DNA of 64,000 nucleotides from Novosphingobium sp. KA1 (GTDB lineage: Bacteria > Pseudomonadota > Alphaproteobacteria > Sphingomonadales > Sphingomonadaceae), in NCBI RefSeq assembly GCF_017309955.1, contig NZ_CP021248.1, forward strand, positions 496,001 through 560,000, read 5' to 3'. The position numbers were made by a program, and so were the translations under genes. The notes beneath the pieces are model-generated. The model was not told where the DNA came from. It was given only the letters and a program-made list of their open reading frames with translations, and did no database searches. This document shows, in pieces, positions 8,253 to 16,998 of this stretch. Position 1 is the stretch's first letter, and each line of letters opens with the position of its first letter.

Positions 8253-8613
8253 ATGACCGCCATTGACGATGATTTCGCCAATGCAAATTTCCTGCATGGC
8301 GGCGGAGACATGGGCCAACGTATCCGCGATCACGCTTGGGCCGACACGCCACTGGGGCCGATCGCGCAATGGCCGCAGTCGCTTCGTTCGGCGCTTGGCA
8401 TCTGCCTGCATTCAAGCTTTCCGACTGCGATCTACTGGAGCCCCGAGCTTCGCCTGCTTTACAACGATGCGTGGGCGCCAATCCCAGGAGATCGTCATCC
8501 GGGGGCCTTGGGCAGACCTGCGGCCGAAGTCTGGCCCGACATTTGGGAGATCATCGGCCCCCAATTCGAGCAGGTCATGGCGAATGGCGAAGGCTATTCG
8601 ACGTACGACCAGC
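8253..8613 (+). pseudogene. PAS-type sensor histidine kinase, N-terminal fragment cut by IS3 element
   Basis: From the ATG at 8253 the frame gives FLHGGGDMGQRIRDHAWADT, PLGPIAQWPQSLRSALGICL, IYWSPELRLLYNDAWAPI and WPDIWEIIGPQFEQVMANGE. This is the conserved N-terminal PAS-like domain of sphingomonad/rhizobial hybrid or HWE-type histidine kinases. After about 120 residues it is cut exactly at the left inverted repeat of the IS3 element (8614). The rest of the kinase is not found to the right of the element, so the insertion was accompanied or followed by a deletion. Non-functional. Confidence 0.75.
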
Positions 8614-8687
8614 TGTCCGTCGTCAGAACATTTGGCGCAACTTGCGGCGTAAATTAGCGGAGTGCGGGCCTCATCTGGGGGTTGATG

Positions 8688-9740
8688 TTAGGCGGCGAGC
8701 TTGCGGTGAAGCAAGCGCCGATGCTCGATGGTCTGTCGCTTGATCCTTTCGCGCTGTTTGATGATGGCCGGAGCCCTGCCGAAGTAGACGTCGGCGGGCG
8801 TCACATTGTTCAGGCTCTCGTGGTAGCGCTGGTGGTTGTAGTGCTCGACGAAGGCCTCGATCTGGGCCTCGAGGTCGCCGGGTAGGAAGTAGTTTTCCAG
8901 CAGGATGCGGTTCTTCAGGGTCTGGTGCCAGCGTTCGATCTTGCCCTGGGTTTGCGGATGGCACGGGGCGCCGCGCACATGGCTCATCTTTCGAGCTTCG
9001 ATGTATTCCGCGAGCTCCCCCGCGATGTAGCTGGGGCCATTATCCGACAGCAGCCTGGGCTTGTGCAGCACGGTGGCGTTGTCGCAGCCCGAAGCCTTGA
9101 GGGCGAGGTCCAGCGTGTCGGTGACATCCTCGGCCCGCATGTTGGTGCATAGCTTCCAGGCGATGATATAGCGCGAGAAGTCGTCGAGCACGGTTGACAG
9201 ATACATCCAGCCCCACCCGATGATCTTGAAGTAGGTGAAGTCGGTCTGCCACATCTCGTTCACCCGCGTGGTCCTGGTGTGGAACTGATCGGAGGCCTTG
9301 ATCACGACATAGGCCGGGCTGGTAATCAGGTCATGGGCCTTCAGCAGGCGGTAAACCGTGGCTTCCGACACGAAGTAGCGCTTCTCGTCGGTGAAGCGCA
9401 CCGCCAGTTCACGCGGTGACAACTCGCTGTGATCCAGCGCCATCTCGACGATCTGCTCCTGGATGTCCTCGCTGATGCGGTTCCACACCCGGCTCGGCGC
9501 CGATGGCCGATCTTCCAGCGCCTCCGGCCCGCCTTCCAGGAAGCGGTCATACCAGCGATAGAACGTCCGGCGGGAGACGCCGAGTTGATCCAGCGTGCGC
9601 TTGGCGGGCAAGTGCGACTGCTCGACGATCCGGATGATCTCGAGCTTCTCGGATGCGGGATACCTCATTCTTCGTCGCCCCCATCCGCGATCATGCTTTT
9701 TTTGAGCAACCGGTTTTCCAGCGTCAGGTCGGCCACGCAT
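8688..9740 (-). CDS. IS3-family transposase OrfB (DDE catalytic part)
   Basis: A 350-aa frame with an N-terminal HTH region (EIIRIVEQSHLPAKRTLDQL, then GVSRRTFYRWYDRF), an HTH_21-type segment and the rve integrase core. DDE residues are seen in WQTDFTYFKI, LLSDNGPSYIAGEL and GKIERWHQTLKN. It lies in the -1 frame relative to OrfA. It is normally made as an OrfAB fusion by frameshifting, so the ATG at 9740 may not be the main start. It cuts and joins the IS ends. Confidence 0.93.
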   Translation of the reverse strand: MRGRPDAGKPVAQKKHDRGWGRRRMRYPASEKLEIIRIVEQSHLPAKRTLDQLGVSRRTFYRWYDRFLEGGPEALEDRPSAPSRVWNRISEDIQEQIVEMALDHSELSPRELAVRFTDEKRYFVSEATVYRLLKAHDLITSPAYVVIKASDQFHTRTTRVNEMWQTDFTYFKIIGWGWMYLSTVLDDFSRYIIAWKLCTNMRAEDVTDTLDLALKASGCDNATVLHKPRLLSDNGPSYIAGELAEYIEARKMSHVRGAPCHPQTQGKIERWHQTLKNRILLENYFLPGDLEAQIEAFVEHYNHQRYHESLNNVTPADVYFGRAPAIIKQRERIKRQTIEHRRLLHRKLAA

Positions 9741-10051
9741 TCCTTCAGGGCACGGGCTTCGCGGCGCAGATCCTGCACCTCCCCGGTGGTCGCGGCACGG
9801 GCGGTGTCACCAGCCAAGCGCCGTTTGCCTGCCTCCATGAATTCCTTCGACCAGGTGTAATACAGACTCTGCGCGATGCCTTCCTTGCGGCACAGCTCGG
9901 CAATGCTGTCGTCGCCGCGCAGGCCTTCCAGTACGATCCGGATCTTGTCCTCGGCCGAGAAATGGCGTCGGGTCTGACGCCGGATGTCCTTCACTACCGC
10001 TTCCGCCGAAGCCTTCGTCGGCGATTTTCTTAAGGAGGGTTTGGGCTTCAT
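9665..10051 (-). CDS. IS3-family transposase OrfA (HTH and leucine zipper)
   Basis: A 128-aa protein with a helix-turn-helix (FSAEDKIRIVLEGLRGDDSI, then AELCRKEGIAQSLYYTWSKE) and a heptad-rich C-terminus (EVQDLRREARALKECVADLT). It recognises the IS ends. Its last codons cross a run of seven A on the coding strand (9697-9703). Slipping back one base there would join it to the OrfB frame, which is the usual way this family makes the OrfAB transposase. Confidence 0.9.
   Translation of the reverse strand: MKPKPSLRKSPTKASAEAVVKDIRRQTRRHFSAEDKIRIVLEGLRGDDSIAELCRKEGIAQSLYYTWSKEFMEAGKRRLAGDTARAATTGEVQDLRREARALKECVADLTLENRLLKKSMIADGGDEE
9697..9703 (-). promoter_or_regulatory. Likely -1 frameshift site of the IS3 transposase
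   Basis: Seven consecutive A residues on the - strand at the end of orfA. OrfB is in the -1 frame relative to OrfA, and the two frames overlap from 9665 to 9740, so this run is the natural slippage point for the OrfAB fusion. Confidence 0.6.
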
Positions 10052-10136
10052 CTTCGTTCCTTCGTCACTACGAAGAAGCCCAAACCCTCCTTAACTTACA
10101 ACCTCAAATCTGTGCCATTGGCGCTGACGACGGACA

Positions 10137-10400
10137 TTGTCGTGGACTGCTTTCACTTCAGCTACTCAAAATTTCGCGCTCGGCAAACATCCGTGCAGGA
10201 AAACCCATGCCGTACGACATTGATCTGCATTTCGTCTGGCTCGCAGGCGCGCATAGTGCCCTTGCCGCGATGAGTCATCATGACCGACCGGCCTTCGTCG
10301 CTGAACCGGGCAAAATCAGCGTTACACAGCGCTTCCGCCCATCCCCTACCTCCTGACAAGCAGCAACCGACCCTCCTGTTAGTGCATGCACCTAGCCCCA
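10137..10400. other. Intergenic DNA right of the IS3 element
   Basis: One 49-codon frame beginning MPYDIDLHFVWLAGAHS at 10207 (+) has protein-like composition but no recognisable family and no clear ribosome site. It may be the stump of a gene lost when the IS recombined. Otherwise nothing is seen. Confidence 0.3.
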
Positions 10401-10592
10401 TTAGGGCTGCTCCGGCGAATTATCCTTCTGTTCCCTCTGCCGGTTTCGCTCTTCGTGCAGTTCCCGCGCGATCTGGCGGCCAAGAAGCTCTGCCAGACGC
10501 ATGATGGCGGCCTCGGCTCGCGGCGACAGAGCGGGGCCAGGGTCTGACCGCTTGCCCTTCGTCACAGTGACCTCCGGGGCGGCAGCGGCCAT
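10401..10592 (-). CDS. Small hypothetical protein (63 aa)
   Basis: A short protein beginning MAAAAPEVTVTKGKRSDPGP, followed by a probable amphipathic helix (RAEAAIMRLAELLGRQIARE) and a charged Gln/Glu/Arg-rich tail. A GGCGAG stretch lies just upstream of the ATG. The helix resembles the start of small accessory proteins found beside recombinases in proteobacterial elements, but no partner recombinase follows it here. Function unknown; it could be the surviving part of a disrupted module. Confidence 0.4.
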   Translation of the reverse strand: MAAAAPEVTVTKGKRSDPGPALSPRAEAAIMRLAELLGRQIARELHEERNRQREQKDNSPEQP

Positions 10593-10759
10593 CTCGCCTG
10601 AAAATCAATCGGTGAGCATCGGCGTGGAGTGTGGGGAGGGAGGAAGGTGGGGTGGGGAAAGGCGGCGATGGTTCGCCTCGTCTTTTCCCTCGACCCACCG
10701 CGCCAGGTTTCTCTGCTGTGGGAACCTGTGCTATTCTCCTCTTCGGAAAGGCTCTGCAC

Positions 10760-11158
10760 ATGCAGGATGTTGATCACGTAGAACCGGCAGAAGAGGCGCC
10801 CCCACCATCGCCGCGCGCGGCCGATTGGTTCTGGCGCCCCTGGTACGCCAAGCTCTACCTGACCCTCGCGCTGCTTTACTGGATCGGCCTCGAGCTGATG
10901 ATCACCATCCCCTATGACCGGCTGAACATCTATCTCGCCAACACGATGGTCCTGCTGATCTTCGTGTTCAATCCCGTCACGGTGGTTGCGGTCCTGGGAT
11001 ATGGCTTCCTTAAAGCCAAGGTTGAATGCGGCGAATGGACGACGATCGCTAGCCAGCCTCTGCAACCTCCCAAATCGCTGATCGACCCCTATACGGATTC
11101 GTTCGATCTGCGGTCCGGTTTGAAGCATCTCCGCCATATTGGTGCGATCAAAGACTAG
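10760..11158 (+). CDS. Small membrane protein next to the tra operon
   Basis: A 132-aa protein with a short acidic/Pro-rich N-terminus (EPAEEAPPPSPRAADWFWRP) and two hydrophobic segments, YAKLYLTLALLYWIGLELM and NTMVLLIFVFNPVTVVAVLG. A GGAAAGG site lies about 8 bp before the ATG at 10760; longer upstream frames are unlikely. It ends 2 bp from the traG stop in convergent orientation. I do not recognise a family. Its fixed place at the end of the transfer operon suggests an accessory role in conjugation or entry exclusion, but that is speculation. Confidence 0.6.
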   Translation: MQDVDHVEPAEEAPPPSPRAADWFWRPWYAKLYLTLALLYWIGLELMITIPYDRLNIYLANTMVLLIFVFNPVTVVAVLGYGFLKAKVECGEWTTIASQPLQPPKSLIDPYTDSFDLRSGLKHLRHIGAIKD

Positions 11159-11160
11159 CC

Positions 11161-14100
11161 TCATTTGTCCCGCCGACTTTTGAAGCTTGATTCCCCATCG
11201 GCCCAACCATCGTCCCGGTCTGACATTAATCGACCCGACTTTAGGATCGAAGATTGTTCCAGCGAGGTGATTGGGCCAGTAACATCGACTGTGCCACGAC
11301 CGGAATCCGCCTGCTCCAGATACCGATTCCGCAACCCATCATTACCCAGAACTCTCTGGCTCAATTCCCGAGCAAATGCTTCTTCAGGTCTTGATGACTT
11401 GGCCGCAGTTCGTTCTGCTCCCGCGATCGCCTCACGAACATCATAGTTTACGATATCGATTGAGGATTGTGCGGCAACGGAGAACCCCCCGCGGTCCGTA
11501 ATCTCCGCGCCCAAGCTGGCAGCAGCAGTCCCCGAGACACTGCCACTCTTCCCGGCTTTACCGTCTTTGTCCTCTGCGCTTCCGGCGCTACGAGACGCTG
11601 AAGCAGTAATGTGGCCCGACAAGCTTTGGCTATCTACTGTGGAATGCTCCGCCGAACGTGACAGCGACCTTTGCCACCCCGTCTGCGCGATGATCGCGGT
11701 GACGTCGCGTTCCAGCGTATCGGCCACCTGGGGCTTCAGCCGCCAGTTGCCGCGCCGGTCCATCTCGAACCCGCCACGCAGCCAGTTGGCCATGGCGGCT
11801 TGCCCTTCCTTGCCGCTGCCCAGGAAGTGCTCGATCGTGTCGGGCCCTGCCTGCTTGCCGGCCTCGAAGCGCGTGCTGGTGTCATTGCGCGCGGACTGGC
11901 TGAACCCGGTACTGCTGGAAACGAGCAGATCGTTGTGCGCAAAACTGAAGCGCGCATGCCCGCCATTGGCGATGGCGCCGAGCTGGCTCTCGTTGATGAG
12001 ACCGCCGCGCCACATCTGCGCCGCGAGTTCCGGCGTCAGATTAAGACTGAGGTCTCCATTCTGGTCCATGGCGATCTGGCGCTTCGACATTGCGACACCA
12101 TGCGCGCGCAGCAGCGCCTGGGTGCGAGTAAGACGCTCCCGCTCGACAATCCCGGTCAGGCGCTCGTTTCGCGCGCGATCGGCGATACCTTCCGCGCCGC
12201 CCTCGGCCATGTCGACCTGGTTACCGGCGGTACCGGCAAGCGCGCGGATGAAGGAATCGAGACGCGCGGCTTCTCGCACGGAAACGCCCGCAGCCGCCGC
12301 TCCCCCAGCAAAGCCGGCATTGTCCGCCTGCCGCCGCTGTTCGCCGATCTGCGCATTGCTGCGAACCCCTTCGGGCCCGATCTCGCGCTGCGCGTCGAGC
12401 TTGCCCGACCGCTCGGCGAAGTCGTAGCCCGCGGCTTCGCGCGTGCGCCCATAGACACTCGTGCCCTCGCGGGCGGCCTCGGCGCTCGCACCATCGGCCG
12501 TTCCGACCTGGACCGCGGCATTGTAGTTTTCCAGCGCGCGCAGCACCTGCGCTTCGCTCCGCCCGGTCGCGCGGGAAAGCTGGCTGATCGCGCTCGATCG
12601 CGCCTCGCCCGAAAGGGCGTTGATGAAGCCGATGCGGCGACTGGTCTCGGTGACGGAGAGGCCGAGCGTGGCGGCTGCCTGGCGCTGGCCCTGGTTGCCG
12701 CCGGTCCGATGCGCCTGCTCGGTCGCGACATTGCCGCGCTCGACGGCAGCGACCCTGTCGCCTGCATAGTCGCGCCGACCCTCCATCGCGCCCACCTGCG
12801 TCTCAGCCGCAGTCAGGTCGTTGCGCAGCATCTGCTCCTGGTCGAACGCGTTGGCGGTCAGCTTGGCGAAGGTCGGATCGGCGCCTGCCTGCGCGATCAC
12901 GGTGGAGGCCTTCAGCGCCGCATCCTTCGCGTCATAGCCGCTGCGCTCAAAGTGCCGCTGCGCGCCCGACTGCATCATGTCGTAAACGCGTTGATCGCCG
13001 AACGCCTTCCACTGGACCATGTTCTGCGCGAAGGTCGCGAAAGCCCGCTCGCCCGATTGGCCTTCCCCGAAATACGTCGTGCCCAGCTTGCGCAAGGCAT
13101 CGCCCTGGGCGAAGTTATGGATCGCCGATGTGGCGGCGTTGGCGCGAACGGCGCGGGCCGTCGCCGGATCGCTGAGGTCCCGCCCGGCGAGAGCAGGGGA
13201 GAGACCACCCAGCTCGCGCGCGGCGTCGGTCCGGCCAAGACCGAACGCGGCGGTGCCGCTTGCGCCCCCGCCCTGTTCGCCGAGCACGGTGCCGGAGGAG
13301 GCGAATGCCCGGTCGAGACCGAAACTGCTTCGCTCGCCGAAGTCGCCGAACCCGGAGGACGCCGATCGCCGCGCAGCGGTGCCGCTCGCCGAAGCCTGGG
13401 CTTCAAGCGCCGAGGCGTAGCCCTCGTTGGTCCCGACCGTGGCGGCTGCCATGCTGCCCTGGCCCTGGACCCCGAGCATGCCCGAGGTGAAGGCGGTGAA
13501 CATGTTCCCCGAGAAGCGGAACACCGTGAACACGAACGCGCCCGCCAGGCCAGCAGCAGCGGTGCGGAACGAGCCGAAGATGGCGAGCGCCTTCATCGCC
13601 GATGATGGCGCCAGGATCCAGCTGTCGGCGGCAACGCTGGTCGCGCGCAGCTCGGCCAGCACGTCCATCGCCCGGCCCAGGGTAAGCTGGTAGATGCCGG
13701 CATCGATCACGCCCCACAGCGCGACGAAGACGAACAGGCCGAGCGCGAAGCTCGCGACCCTGAGGTTGATCGGCGTCAGGATGAAGAGGAGCGCGATCGG
13801 CATCATCATCAGCATGATCGCGAAGACCGAGGCGCGGATGGTCGGCATCCACTCGTTGGCCGTAGAGAGCGTGGCGAGGCCATTGGACTCAATCGCGCGG
13901 TTCGCCATCACCCGTGCGGTCGCCGCCGGCGAATCCTCGAAGAGCACGTCGCCGACGGTCTGGCCGAGCAGGATGTTGGTGAGGAACTTCTGCCGGTTCA
14001 TCGACTGGCCCAGCATCATATCGCCCAGGCCGTCGATCTGCTGGCGGCAGCGATCGCGCTGCGCCGTCTGGGTCACGTCGAAACCGGTGCGCGCGCAGAC

Positions 14101-14913
14101 CTGATCGCTGTAGGCATCGAACAGCGTGGAATCCGACAGACGCTCGGAAATGTGGTTCCATGCCGCCTCGCAGCTCACCGTCGTCCCCGCCTTGTCACTC
14201 GCCGTGAACACCGTCGAAAAGGTCGCAGGGCCTGCCATCGCCGCGAAGGACGCAGGAAGATCGGTGGAGGTTCGGAAGAGTTGATCGTCGTCGACACCGT
14301 AGGCCGGGGAGACGCGCGCCACAGGATAGCACTGGCGCACATAGTCCTTCACCGTCGCATCGAGGAAGGTATCGACCATCGGGCTGCGCGGAGACACCGC
14401 GTTCAGGAACAGGTCGAATGCGTGACCACCCGCTCCGAACTCGAGCTTGGCATTGGGATCGGTGGTGTTGTCGTCGATCGTCTCGGCAAGCGCCCGCTCC
14501 ATCAGGTTGGTGACGCCCGCGACCAGCACGATGAGATTGGGGACATCGCCCACCGGCTGGTAGGCGTTGCGCACCCGGTCGTAGACATGGACCGTGCCGG
14601 TCGTGGCGATCATCCCGGCGAACAGGCCGATGCCGACGAGCATCTGGAAGCCGAAGGCGACGAGACCCATGCCCGAGCCCCGGATGCTCGCGATCACCGC
14701 GCCGAAGGCGATGCCCGCCACCGCGATGATCACCACCAGCGTCTCGTAGCGCGGATCGCCGAAGATCATCGCGATCAGGTGAAACGCATCGACGGTCTCG
14801 GAAAAGCCGTCCCAGGTGTAATAGCTGGAATCGATCGCCAGCGCCGGCGTCGCGACAAGCGAGCCGGCGAGGGCAATCAGCAGGCGAAGAATGGAGCGCA
14901 TGGCGGGCCTCAC
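11161..14913 (-). CDS. traG: Conjugal transfer protein TraG (mating-pair stabilisation)
   Basis: A 1250-aa protein, the last of the transfer operon. A signal-like N-terminus is followed by several membrane segments in the first 500 residues (for example YETLVVIIAVAGIAFGAVIA and IRASVFAIMLMMMPIALLFI), the TraG_N domain. A long hydrophilic, Ala/Gly/Gln-rich periplasmic tail follows (about residues 520-1250). In the F system the N-terminal part takes part in pilus assembly and the C-terminal part in mating-aggregate stabilisation and entry exclusion. It overlaps the traH stop by ATGA. Length exceeds F TraG (938 aa), the excess being in the low-complexity tail. Confidence 0.92.
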   Translation of the reverse strand: MRPAMRSILRLLIALAGSLVATPALAIDSSYYTWDGFSETVDAFHLIAMIFGDPRYETLVVIIAVAGIAFGAVIASIRGSGMGLVAFGFQMLVGIGLFAGMIATTGTVHVYDRVRNAYQPVGDVPNLIVLVAGVTNLMERALAETIDDNTTDPNAKLEFGAGGHAFDLFLNAVSPRSPMVDTFLDATVKDYVRQCYPVARVSPAYGVDDDQLFRTSTDLPASFAAMAGPATFSTVFTASDKAGTTVSCEAAWNHISERLSDSTLFDAYSDQVCARTGFDVTQTAQRDRCRQQIDGLGDMMLGQSMNRQKFLTNILLGQTVGDVLFEDSPAATARVMANRAIESNGLATLSTANEWMPTIRASVFAIMLMMMPIALLFILTPINLRVASFALGLFVFVALWGVIDAGIYQLTLGRAMDVLAELRATSVAADSWILAPSSAMKALAIFGSFRTAAAGLAGAFVFTVFRFSGNMFTAFTSGMLGVQGQGSMAAATVGTNEGYASALEAQASASGTAARRSASSGFGDFGERSSFGLDRAFASSGTVLGEQGGGASGTAAFGLGRTDAARELGGLSPALAGRDLSDPATARAVRANAATSAIHNFAQGDALRKLGTTYFGEGQSGERAFATFAQNMVQWKAFGDQRVYDMMQSGAQRHFERSGYDAKDAALKASTVIAQAGADPTFAKLTANAFDQEQMLRNDLTAAETQVGAMEGRRDYAGDRVAAVERGNVATEQAHRTGGNQGQRQAAATLGLSVTETSRRIGFINALSGEARSSAISQLSRATGRSEAQVLRALENYNAAVQVGTADGASAEAAREGTSVYGRTREAAGYDFAERSGKLDAQREIGPEGVRSNAQIGEQRRQADNAGFAGGAAAAGVSVREAARLDSFIRALAGTAGNQVDMAEGGAEGIADRARNERLTGIVERERLTRTQALLRAHGVAMSKRQIAMDQNGDLSLNLTPELAAQMWRGGLINESQLGAIANGGHARFSFAHNDLLVSSSTGFSQSARNDTSTRFEAGKQAGPDTIEHFLGSGKEGQAAMANWLRGGFEMDRRGNWRLKPQVADTLERDVTAIIAQTGWQRSLSRSAEHSTVDSQSLSGHITASASRSAGSAEDKDGKAGKSGSVSGTAAASLGAEITDRGGFSVAAQSSIDIVNYDVREAIAGAERTAAKSSRPEEAFARELSQRVLGNDGLRNRYLEQADSGRGTVDVTGPITSLEQSSILKSGRLMSDRDDGWADGESSFKSRRDK

Positions 14914-16358
14914 CGGTTACGATTGGCGTTGGCGCCCGCGGCATCGCGGGCGTCGCGGTCACGCTGGCGCACGACCCCGGCATAGCTGGCGGAGAGGTTC
15001 GCCTGGTTCATCGCGGCCATGTAGGACTGGCGCATCTGCGCACGCTGGCGCAGAACTTCGTCCCGGAGCTCGCGAAGCTGCTCGATGCCTTTGGTCAGGA
15101 TGCGGGTCTGGCACACGTTCGTATTCGCCGAGTCCGCCGCGCTCGCTGTGGTGACGCCGCGCTCGGCGTTCTGGAGGGCGAAGTCGATCGAGCGGGTGAG
15201 GTCGTTGAGCATCTGGTAGGCGAGGGTGAGCGCCACCAGTTCGTCGGTGTCGGCGATCACGCTGTCGGTCAGGCCTTGGCGCACGCCCCATTCGAGCAGG
15301 CGATAGACCGGCAGGGTCCGCACGTTGGCGACGAACTGCTTCTCCTCGGTGGTCAGCGCCGAGCGGGTGCGGATCTTGGCGGCGACCGATTCCATCTTCT
15401 CGCGCGCCAGCACCAGAGCGCCGCGCCCGGCGCCGTTCACCGAGCAGTCCGAGGCAGTGGCGGGAATGTTGAGCGCACGGGTCGGTACACGCCCGGTCAG
15501 GAAATCGTCGGCGCTTTCGGTGTCCTGGTGCGGGCAGGCGGGGATGGCCGAGAAGATCGGTACCTTGTCGTTCGCATCCCAGCGCATGTAGACGTCGCCC
15601 ACCCTGGCCCGCATGACGCCCGCCCAATCCGAAGCGCCGACCCGGGCGGCGGCATGCGCGAGCAGCGAGCCGGTCTTGAAGATCTCGGTGACCTCGGCCG
15701 GGCAATTCTCGAGCGCGTCCTTCAGGTCCTCGGTCGGATTGCCCTTGTTCGCCTGGATCTTCTCGCGGCTCTGCTGCCAGCTGTTGGCATAACCCTCGCG
15801 GATCGACTTGTAGCCGGTCATCTCCTCGAGGATCCCCGACATGTTGTCGTCGCCCTTGGCGATCTGCACCATCCGGTTGGCGAGGCGGCAGTCATTCACC
15901 TGGATCGAGTTCAGGTAATTGGTCGCCGCCTCCATCTTCGAGATGATGTTACCCATCTTCTCGTCGAGGGTTTCCAGGAGATACTGGAAGGCGACCGCGG
16001 GCGCGGCCTGGAGGATCGTCTCCAGTTTCTCGACGAGATATTCCGGATCGAGGAACGACATACCGCCGAGGAACATGTCGATGCCGCCGCAGCCCGCCTT
16101 CACCTTGGGCAGCGTCAGGCTCATGAGATAGTCGTCATGGACATCGACCCGGCCCGACATCCCGCCCGCGGTCACATAGCCGCGGGTCTGGTCCTCGAAG
16201 CTTCCCGGCGACGTGTAGGTGACATTGTCGAACCAGCTCTCCGCCCAGCTCTGCGCATGGGCGGGGACCGCGTGGCCGCACGACGCGACCACCAGGAAGA
16301 GTACGAAGGCCGGAGCACGACGGTTCAGGCGGCGTGGATTACATTCCATGGCGGGCAT
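14910..16358 (-). CDS. traH: Conjugal transfer protein TraH (pilus assembly)
   Basis: A 482-aa protein with a signal peptide (AFVLFLVVASCGHAVPAHAQ). The TraH family pattern is clear: WFDNVTYTSPGSFEDQTRGY, then GCGGIDMFLGGMSFLDPEYL, FQYLLETLDEKM and later NDCRLANRMVQIAKGD. F TraH is a periplasmic/outer-membrane-associated factor needed for F pilus assembly and works with TraF, TraU, TraW and TrbI. It sits between a thioredoxin-like gene and traG, as in F. Confidence 0.95.
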   Translation of the reverse strand: MPAMECNPRRLNRRAPAFVLFLVVASCGHAVPAHAQSWAESWFDNVTYTSPGSFEDQTRGYVTAGGMSGRVDVHDDYLMSLTLPKVKAGCGGIDMFLGGMSFLDPEYLVEKLETILQAAPAVAFQYLLETLDEKMGNIISKMEAATNYLNSIQVNDCRLANRMVQIAKGDDNMSGILEEMTGYKSIREGYANSWQQSREKIQANKGNPTEDLKDALENCPAEVTEIFKTGSLLAHAAARVGASDWAGVMRARVGDVYMRWDANDKVPIFSAIPACPHQDTESADDFLTGRVPTRALNIPATASDCSVNGAGRGALVLAREKMESVAAKIRTRSALTTEEKQFVANVRTLPVYRLLEWGVRQGLTDSVIADTDELVALTLAYQMLNDLTRSIDFALQNAERGVTTASAADSANTNVCQTRILTKGIEQLRELRDEVLRQRAQMRQSYMAAMNQANLSASYAGVVRQRDRDARDAAGANANRNR

Positions 16359-16395
16359 CCCGGTGCAGTGGAAAGGTGACGCAGCCCCGCCATGA

Positions 16396-16998
16396 TCAGC
16401 GTCCCTTCGGGTTGGAGGAGGCCGGCGCCCTCACGCCGACGATCCCGGTGAATTTGGACATGGCGCGTACGCCGACGGCGGTCCGCGCCCCGGTCAGCAT
16501 CCGGGCCGCGAGCCAGGCGTTACGCGCGATGTTGGGTGCATGGTCCGTACCGATGGCGATGGGCACCATGCGGTTCGGGTCCGTGGCCGCGCGAACCCAA
16601 GCGACCGGGCTGCCAACCCAGGGAAGTCCCAGACGCCCTGAGCGCAGCATCGCCTCCTCGGCGCCGATGGTCCGCACCTGCCAGCCATAGCGGGCGCGGA
16701 ATGCGAGCAGCTTCGACCAGAGATCGGCACAGGGCAGGCAACCGGGTGCGGTGCTCATCTCGATCACATAGAGCGAGGCCTGGCCGCGCAGCATGGTCTC
16801 GAAGTCGGGAGGAAAGGCGCGCGTCACCGGAACGCGCGATAGCCACAGTCGAATGTCGGCGGCGGTCGATACCGGGTGAATGGCAGCCCGCCTGGCGATG
16901 TCCCTGTTCGCCTGCTGCGCGGCACCTTGGTTCGCCGCGCACAACCCTACGCCAATAAGCAGGGCGTATCCAAGGCGCACACTCCGCAAGCAAGTCAT
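16396..16998 (-). CDS. Thioredoxin-like conjugal transfer protein (TrbB position)
   Basis: A 200-aa protein starting MTCLRSVRLGYALLIGVGLC at 16998 in an ATGA overlap with traF. An N-terminal signal sequence is followed by a thioredoxin-like fold with C87-L-P-C90 (STAPGCLPCADLW). It lies between traF and traH, where F carries trbB, a periplasmic disulfide isomerase. It may help fold the cysteine-rich TraN, TraU and TraH. Sequence likeness to F TrbB itself cannot be judged by eye, so no symbol is given. Confidence 0.8.
   Translation of the reverse strand: MTCLRSVRLGYALLIGVGLCAANQGAAQQANRDIARRAAIHPVSTAADIRLWLSRVPVTRAFPPDFETMLRGQASLYVIEMSTAPGCLPCADLWSKLLAFRARYGWQVRTIGAEEAMLRSGRLGLPWVGSPVAWVRAATDPNRMVPIAIGTDHAPNIARNAWLAARMLTGARTAVGVRAMSKFTGIVGVRAPASSNPKGR

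Larger units (their letters stand above)
8614..10136 (-). mobile_element. IS3-family insertion sequence, complete, 1523 bp
   Basis: Terminal inverted repeats are visible: TGTCCGTCGTCAG at 8614-8626 and its reverse complement at 10124-10136, perfect over 13 bp and then imperfect. Both overlapping transposase frames lie inside and are intact. The flanks (CCAGC on the left, TTGTC on the right) show no 3-5 bp target duplication, and the right flank does not continue the interrupted kinase gene. The present copy therefore marks a deletion or recombination between two IS copies, not a simple insertion. Confidence 0.85.

Noticed and set aside
11671..13605. 644-codon open frame on the + strand across traG
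   Set aside because: Antisense shadow of the Ala/Gln-rich traG tail; Arg/Leu/Ala-rich, no motif, no ribosome site.
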